From JBEINZ01 sp040377825 (GTDB taxonomy: Bacteria > Pseudomonadota > Alphaproteobacteria > Rhizobiales > Ancalomicrobiaceae), in contig JBEINZ010000124.1 of NCBI GenBank assembly GCA_040377825.1, positions 1 to 9,059 of the forward strand: a stretch of DNA of 9,059 nucleotides. The letters run 5' to 3'. The notes beneath the pieces are model-generated. The model was not told the DNA's origin and ran no database searches. It worked only from the letters and a program-made list of their open reading frames with translations. Each line of letters starts with the position of its first letter. Position 1 is the stretch's first letter. The translations under genes and the position numbers were made by a program. Positions 6,271-9,059 of this stretch are shown here, piece after piece.

Positions 6271-7284
6271 ATGCTTAGGGCATCCGTCACCTCCGCCGAT
6301 GTCGCCAAACGCGCCGGTGTGTCGCAATCCGCCGTGAGCCGCGTGTTTTCACCGGGCGCGAGCGTATCTGACGCCATGCGGCAACGGGTGCTGCAGGCGG
6401 CCGACGAACTTGGGTACAGACCCAATGCCATCGCGCGCGCCATGATTAGCGGGCGATCCCACTTGATTGCCGTGCTCGTCGCCTATTTGGACAACCTGTT
6501 TTATCCGCTGGTTCTTGAGCAGATCTCACGAAGCTTTCAAGCTCGGGGTTTTCACGTCCTCCTCTTCATCACAGATCCGGGCGATCAAGATGGCGTCATT
6601 CAAAAGATGCTGCAATATCAAGTCGACGGGATCGTTATCCTATCGGCCACGCTTTCGTCAGCACTCGCTCACCAATGTGCCGAAACCGGCACGCCAGTGC
6701 TCCTCTTCAATCGCTATGTGCCGGGATCGCCGACCAGCAGCGTCACGTCCGACAATATAGAAGGCGGACGGCAGGTCGCACATTTTCTCGCGGATGCCGG
6801 CCACAAGCGCATCGCCTTTATCGCCGGACAGGAAGATTCGTCGACCAGCCGCGATCGCGAGGCCGGCTTCTGCAAGGGCCTCGCCGAGCGCGGGCTGACG
6901 CCGATCGCGCGCGCCGTCGGTGGATATGACTTTGAGGAAGCGGCACGTGCGGCTCGGGACCTTTTCAGCGTCCCCCTAAAGCCTGACGCCGTTTTTGTCG
7001 CCAACGACCTCATGGCCTTCGCCGTGATGGATGTCCTGCGCGGCGAGTTCAAGCTACGCATCCCGCGGGACGTATCGGTCATCGGTTATGACGACGTGCC
7101 GGAGGCCGGATGGGGCGGTTACAATCTAACGTCGGTCTCCCAGTGTCTGCCGCAAATGATCGCCGCCACCGTCGATATTCTGCTGTCGCAAATCGACAAG
7201 CGCCAAGTCGACCGCCGCGCGGCAATCGTTCCGGCGCGGCTTATTGTGCGCGACTCAACACGTCCATTGAAGGGCCGGACGTAA
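6271..7284 (+). CDS. LacI-family transcriptional regulator
   Basis: This 337-residue protein has the standard two-part LacI architecture. The N-terminal helix-turn-helix is at residues about 6-27 (VTSADVAKRAGVSQSAVSRVF). It is followed by the hinge region LGYRPNAIARAMISGRS, with Met58 where E. coli LacI has the minor-groove Leu56. Residues about 63-330 are a periplasmic-binding-protein-like sugar-sensing domain: HLIAVLVAYLDNLFYPLVLE, QVDGIVILSA, GGRQVAHFLADAGHKRIAFI, PDAVFVANDLMAFAVMDVLR and RIPRDVSVIGYDDVPEAGW. The length is normal. The start is the ATG at 6271, with a GGGA immediately upstream (short spacing). It converges with the SnoaL-like gene (15-nt gap) and lies near a sugar ABC importer ATPase. 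It is therefore most likely the local repressor of that uptake locus, with a small carbohydrate as ligand. The ligand cannot be named from the sequence. Confidence 0.94.
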   Translation: MLRASVTSADVAKRAGVSQSAVSRVFSPGASVSDAMRQRVLQAADELGYRPNAIARAMISGRSHLIAVLVAYLDNLFYPLVLEQISRSFQARGFHVLLFITDPGDQDGVIQKMLQYQVDGIVILSATLSSALAHQCAETGTPVLLFNRYVPGSPTSSVTSDNIEGGRQVAHFLADAGHKRIAFIAGQEDSSTSRDREAGFCKGLAERGLTPIARAVGGYDFEEAARAARDLFSVPLKPDAVFVANDLMAFAVMDVLRGEFKLRIPRDVSVIGYDDVPEAGWGGYNLTSVSQCLPQMIAATVDILLSQIDKRQVDRRAAIVPARLIVRDSTRPLKGRT

Positions 7285-7299
7285 CGAGCACGGTGTTGC

Positions 7300-8334
7300 C
7301 TAATCGATCCGCCCACGACGGAAAATGCTCTGCATGCGTGCGAAAACGTCGACATCCATTTGCTTCAAGAGATGGATGATGTCGATCGGCACCCAGTTTT
7401 CCCGGATAAGTCCTTCGTGGTGGAGATAGAAATCCATGACGCGCATGGTGACATCGCGTCCTGTTGGGGCCACGCCCATGAAATCTCCGCCTAAATGCTG
7501 GGCATGCACGCTTGGCCAACCCGCCGTCGCCGAGAACGAGCCGTCGGCGATCCGCACATAATGATTGCCGCCACGCCGGTTCGGAAATGCGCGGCGGAAG
7601 GGCAATTGGTGATAGTCAACAAAGCCTTGCAGCCCGCGAGTCGTCCCGATCCCGGCCGGGCCGTACCACATCATCTTCGGGTGCCAGTGGTCCTTCTGAG
7701 GCATGGCCAGGAGGCCATCCCGGCCGCGGTCGTTCGTATCGTCATACGCCCCAAGCGTCCCGTGCATGGCGAGCGTTTGCGCGAGGCTGGCCGCCGAAAC
7801 CGACGGATCTTGAGCGGTCAGAACGATCCCGTCGGCGGTAAACGGGCAAGGCCACTGCTCTTCCGTTCCTAGACTCGGCGCGACCGGCCAAAACCCTGCT
7901 TGTCTGATGACGTCCAAGACGTCGATCAAGACGGTGCTCTGAGCAATTCGGCCGGCGTCGACCCGATGGAATTCACCGAAGCGGATGTATATCGGGCCGC
8001 CGGTGGCGGGAATTGTAAGCCAATCCCTGCGGAATGTCCCACAGTAATGGCCGACCGCGCCGACCCAGTCGCCGCCATTCCAATGCCCCCCCATTAGGAG
8101 CGTATCACGACGTTCCAAGTCCGGAAAAGCCGCCAACAGTGGCGTCCAGACCGTCTCGGCCATCGCTTCGATCCCGCGGACTTCGTTCATCGGATACGAC
8201 CCACGCCACTCGGCATTCGGGTGGTATGCGGCAGACAACCTCGCCAAAAGGTTTGCCGGGCTCGATTCCGAAAGCGCGCTCAAGGTCTCGCGAACGAACG
8301 ATTTGGCCATGAGAATTCGGGTCTGGTCGCTCAC
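7300..8334 (-). CDS. tandem SnoaL/NTF2-like domain protein (SnoaL-like polyketide cyclase family)
   Basis: The 344-residue product appears to contain two SnoaL-like alpha+beta cone domains. Domain 1 covers about 11-150: GIEAMAETVWTPLLAAFPDLERRD, then WVGAVGHYCGTFRRDWLTIP, PATGGPIYIRFGEFHRVDAG and STVLIDVLDVIRQ. Domain 2 covers about 215-335: GLQGFVDYHQLPFRRAFPNR, GGDFMGVAPTGRDVTMRVMD and ENWVPIDIIHLLKQMDVDVF. No signal peptide is present. Single-domain relatives include polyketide cyclases and many small-molecule isomerases or hydratases. In a sugar-transport locus, action on a sugar-derived acid or lactone is as likely as polyketide chemistry. The start is placed at the GTG at 8332-8334 (VSDQTRILMAKS) because AGGGGGG lies 5 nt upstream. 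An in-frame ATG at 8352 adds six residues and is possible. The frame is open to 8460, but the extra residues look non-coding. It is divergent from the ABC ATPase gene. Confidence 0.82.
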   Translation of the reverse strand: MSDQTRILMAKSFVRETLSALSESSPANLLARLSAAYHPNAEWRGSYPMNEVRGIEAMAETVWTPLLAAFPDLERRDTLLMGGHWNGGDWVGAVGHYCGTFRRDWLTIPATGGPIYIRFGEFHRVDAGRIAQSTVLIDVLDVIRQAGFWPVAPSLGTEEQWPCPFTADGIVLTAQDPSVSAASLAQTLAMHGTLGAYDDTNDRGRDGLLAMPQKDHWHPKMMWYGPAGIGTTRGLQGFVDYHQLPFRRAFPNRRGGNHYVRIADGSFSATAGWPSVHAQHLGGDFMGVAPTGRDVTMRVMDFYLHHEGLIRENWVPIDIIHLLKQMDVDVFARMQSIFRRGRID

Positions 8335-8519
8335 TGGATCCCCCCTAGGCATGATCCCGGCTGATTTCGTTGACTTCACGGCTATGCGCTGGAGCGAATA
8401 CAATAATCGCAGGACTTTTTTGAAGCTAACTGCCGTTGCATACGTAGTCAATGTCTGCAAGGATGACGCTTTCCCGTCGACTTCGCTGTCGCGGATTACT
8501 GAAGGAGCCTCATTCGGGG
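8335..8519. promoter_or_regulatory. divergent promoter region between SnoaL-like gene and ABC importer gene
   Basis: This 185-bp AT-richer intergenic region must hold the promoters for both outward genes. On the minus strand TTGACT (8451-8446) with TAGCTT (8428-8423) at 17-nt spacing is a possible but weak promoter for the SnoaL-like gene. The -35 is good and the -10 is poor. No clear plus-strand promoter was found. A CG-centred pseudo-palindrome (8436-8451) overlaps the minus-strand -35. Confidence 0.4.
8436..8451. promoter_or_regulatory. candidate LacI-family operator
   Basis: TTGCATAC|GTAGTCAA is a 16-bp pseudo-palindrome with 6 of 8 symmetric base pairs (TTG-N2-TACGTA-N2-CAA) and the central CG step typical of LacI-family operators. 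It lies in the divergent intergenic region, about 70 nt upstream of the ABC importer ATG, and overlaps the candidate -35 of the SnoaL-like gene, a position suited to repression. Assignment to the regulator at 6271-7284 is an inference from proximity. Confidence 0.35.
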
Positions 8520-9059
8520 ATGGTGGACGTCACGCTGCGCGGGATCACTAAGCGTTGGGGGCCATTCACGGGTGTCAGTGGCATAAATCTTGATATTTCA
8601 GACCGCGAATTCATCGTATTTCTCGGCCCCTCGGGCTGCGGAAAAACCACAACGATGCGAATGATCGCCGGGCTGGAAGATCCTTCGGACGGCGAGATCA
8701 GGATCGGCGGCCGCATCGTCAACGATCTCGAACCGAAAGATCGGGACGTGGCCATGGTTTTTCAAAACTATGGTCTCTACCCGAACATGTCGGTCTACGA
8801 GAACATCCGCTTTCCGCTGAAGGTAAGACGGGTCGACGCGAGCTCTCACGATACGCGCGTTAGAAAAGCAGCGGCGATGGTCGAATTGGGCGACCTTCTC
8901 AATCGCCGCCCGCGCGAGTTGTCCGGCGGCCAACGCCAGCGCGTCGCGCTCGCTCGAGCGATCGTGCGCGAACCAGCGGTCTTCCTAATGGACGAGCCCC
9001 TTTCCAATCTCGACGCGAAACTGCGGGTATCGACAAGGATACAGATCAAGAACCTGCAA
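8520..9059 (+). CDS. ABC transporter ATP-binding protein, MalK/UgpC (carbohydrate importer) type, C-terminus cut by window edge
   Basis: This is the nucleotide-binding subunit that powers a binding-protein-dependent sugar importer on the inner face of the cytoplasmic membrane. 180 codons are visible and contain the whole set of early ABC motifs: Walker A GPSGCGKT (36-43), Q-loop Q82 in VFQNYGLYPNMSVYENI, signature LSGGQ (134-138), Walker B VFLMDE (154-159) and D-loop SNLD (162-165). The GPSGCGKTTTMRMIAGLEDP and YPNMSVYENIRFPL stretches are those of the CUT1 (MalK/UgpC/MsmK) class. The missing C-terminus should carry the H-loop and a TOBE/OB regulatory domain. The start is the ATG at 8520-8522. 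A strong AAGGAG lies 12 nt upstream, a slightly long spacing, and no better in-frame start was seen. Permease and binding-protein genes presumably follow outside the window. The substrate cannot be told. Confidence 0.93.
   Translation, partial: MVDVTLRGITKRWGPFTGVSGINLDISDREFIVFLGPSGCGKTTTMRMIAGLEDPSDGEIRIGGRIVNDLEPKDRDVAMVFQNYGLYPNMSVYENIRFPLKVRRVDASSHDTRVRKAAAMVELGDLLNRRPRELSGGQRQRVALARAIVREPAVFLMDEPLSNLDAKLRVSTRIQIKNLQ

Noticed and set aside
6007..6327. 106-codon minus-strand open frame across the VWA-lacI intergenic region
   Set aside because: It overlaps the starts of both flanking genes, has no ribosome-binding site and no recognisable protein, and contains the GC hairpin.
7285..7299. 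Possible bidirectional terminator between lacI and the SnoaL-like gene
   Set aside because: The gap is only 15 nt and shows no stem-loop with T-run.
8303..8551. 82-codon plus-strand open frame upstream of the ABC ATPase
   Set aside because: It overlaps the SnoaL-like gene start, the divergent promoter region and the ATPase start, with no recognisable product.
1..9059. CRISPR array, insertion sequence, tRNA, rRNA, prophage or defence genes
   Set aside because: No regularly spaced repeats, no transposase-like protein, no terminal inverted repeats with target duplications, and no tRNA-like or rRNA-like sequence were seen on either strand.

Overview
The window looks like a chromosomal segment of a GC-rich alphaproteobacterium, most likely of the order Hyphomicrobiales (Rhizobiales). 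The grounds are the phasin, clpS, clpA arrangement, a D-alanyl-D-alanine carboxypeptidase with a C-terminal SPOR domain, the Tim14-like membrane DnaJ protein, and a LacI-linked sugar ABC importer. This placement comes from recognising protein families by eye, not from a database search. Genus cannot be decided.

Layout. On the minus strand, positions 1-2591 hold a protein-quality-control and storage block. In transcription order it reads phasin (2591-2262), a rho-independent terminator (2209-2186), a gene-free gap with a weak candidate clpS promoter, clpS (1908-1579) and clpA (1568 running off the left edge). The phasin gene has a good sigma70-type promoter. That promoter is bracketed by two near-identical inverted 18-bp boxes that look like PhaR (PHA-responsive repressor) sites. 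On the plus strand, 2881-4548 encodes a secreted penicillin-binding protein of the DacF/PBP5 type with a SPOR domain. It converges, with a 7-bp overlap, on a two-gene minus-strand operon: a cytoplasmic von Willebrand factor A-like protein (6010-5273) translationally coupled by an ATGA overlap to a membrane-anchored J-domain protein (5276-4542).

From about 6271 to the right edge the content changes to a sugar-uptake type locus. It holds a LacI-family regulator (6271-7284, plus), a tandem SnoaL/NTF2-like protein (8334-7300, minus), and the start of an ABC importer ATPase of the MalK/UgpC type (8520 off the right edge, plus). The last two are divergently transcribed. A 16-bp pseudo-palindrome centred on CG lies in their shared intergenic region and is a candidate LacI operator.

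How the genes may work together: ClpS is the N-end-rule adaptor of the ClpAP protease, and the two genes are adjacent with the clpA ribosome-binding site overlapping the clpS stop codon. The VWA and DnaJ proteins are probably co-produced in fixed ratio. The LacI regulator probably controls the divergent SnoaL-like/ABC importer genes. I did not find a CRISPR array, insertion sequence, tRNA, rRNA, prophage or defence system. Nothing in the window is clearly a previously undescribed system. The least characterised parts are the VWA/J-domain pair and the tandem SnoaL-like protein.
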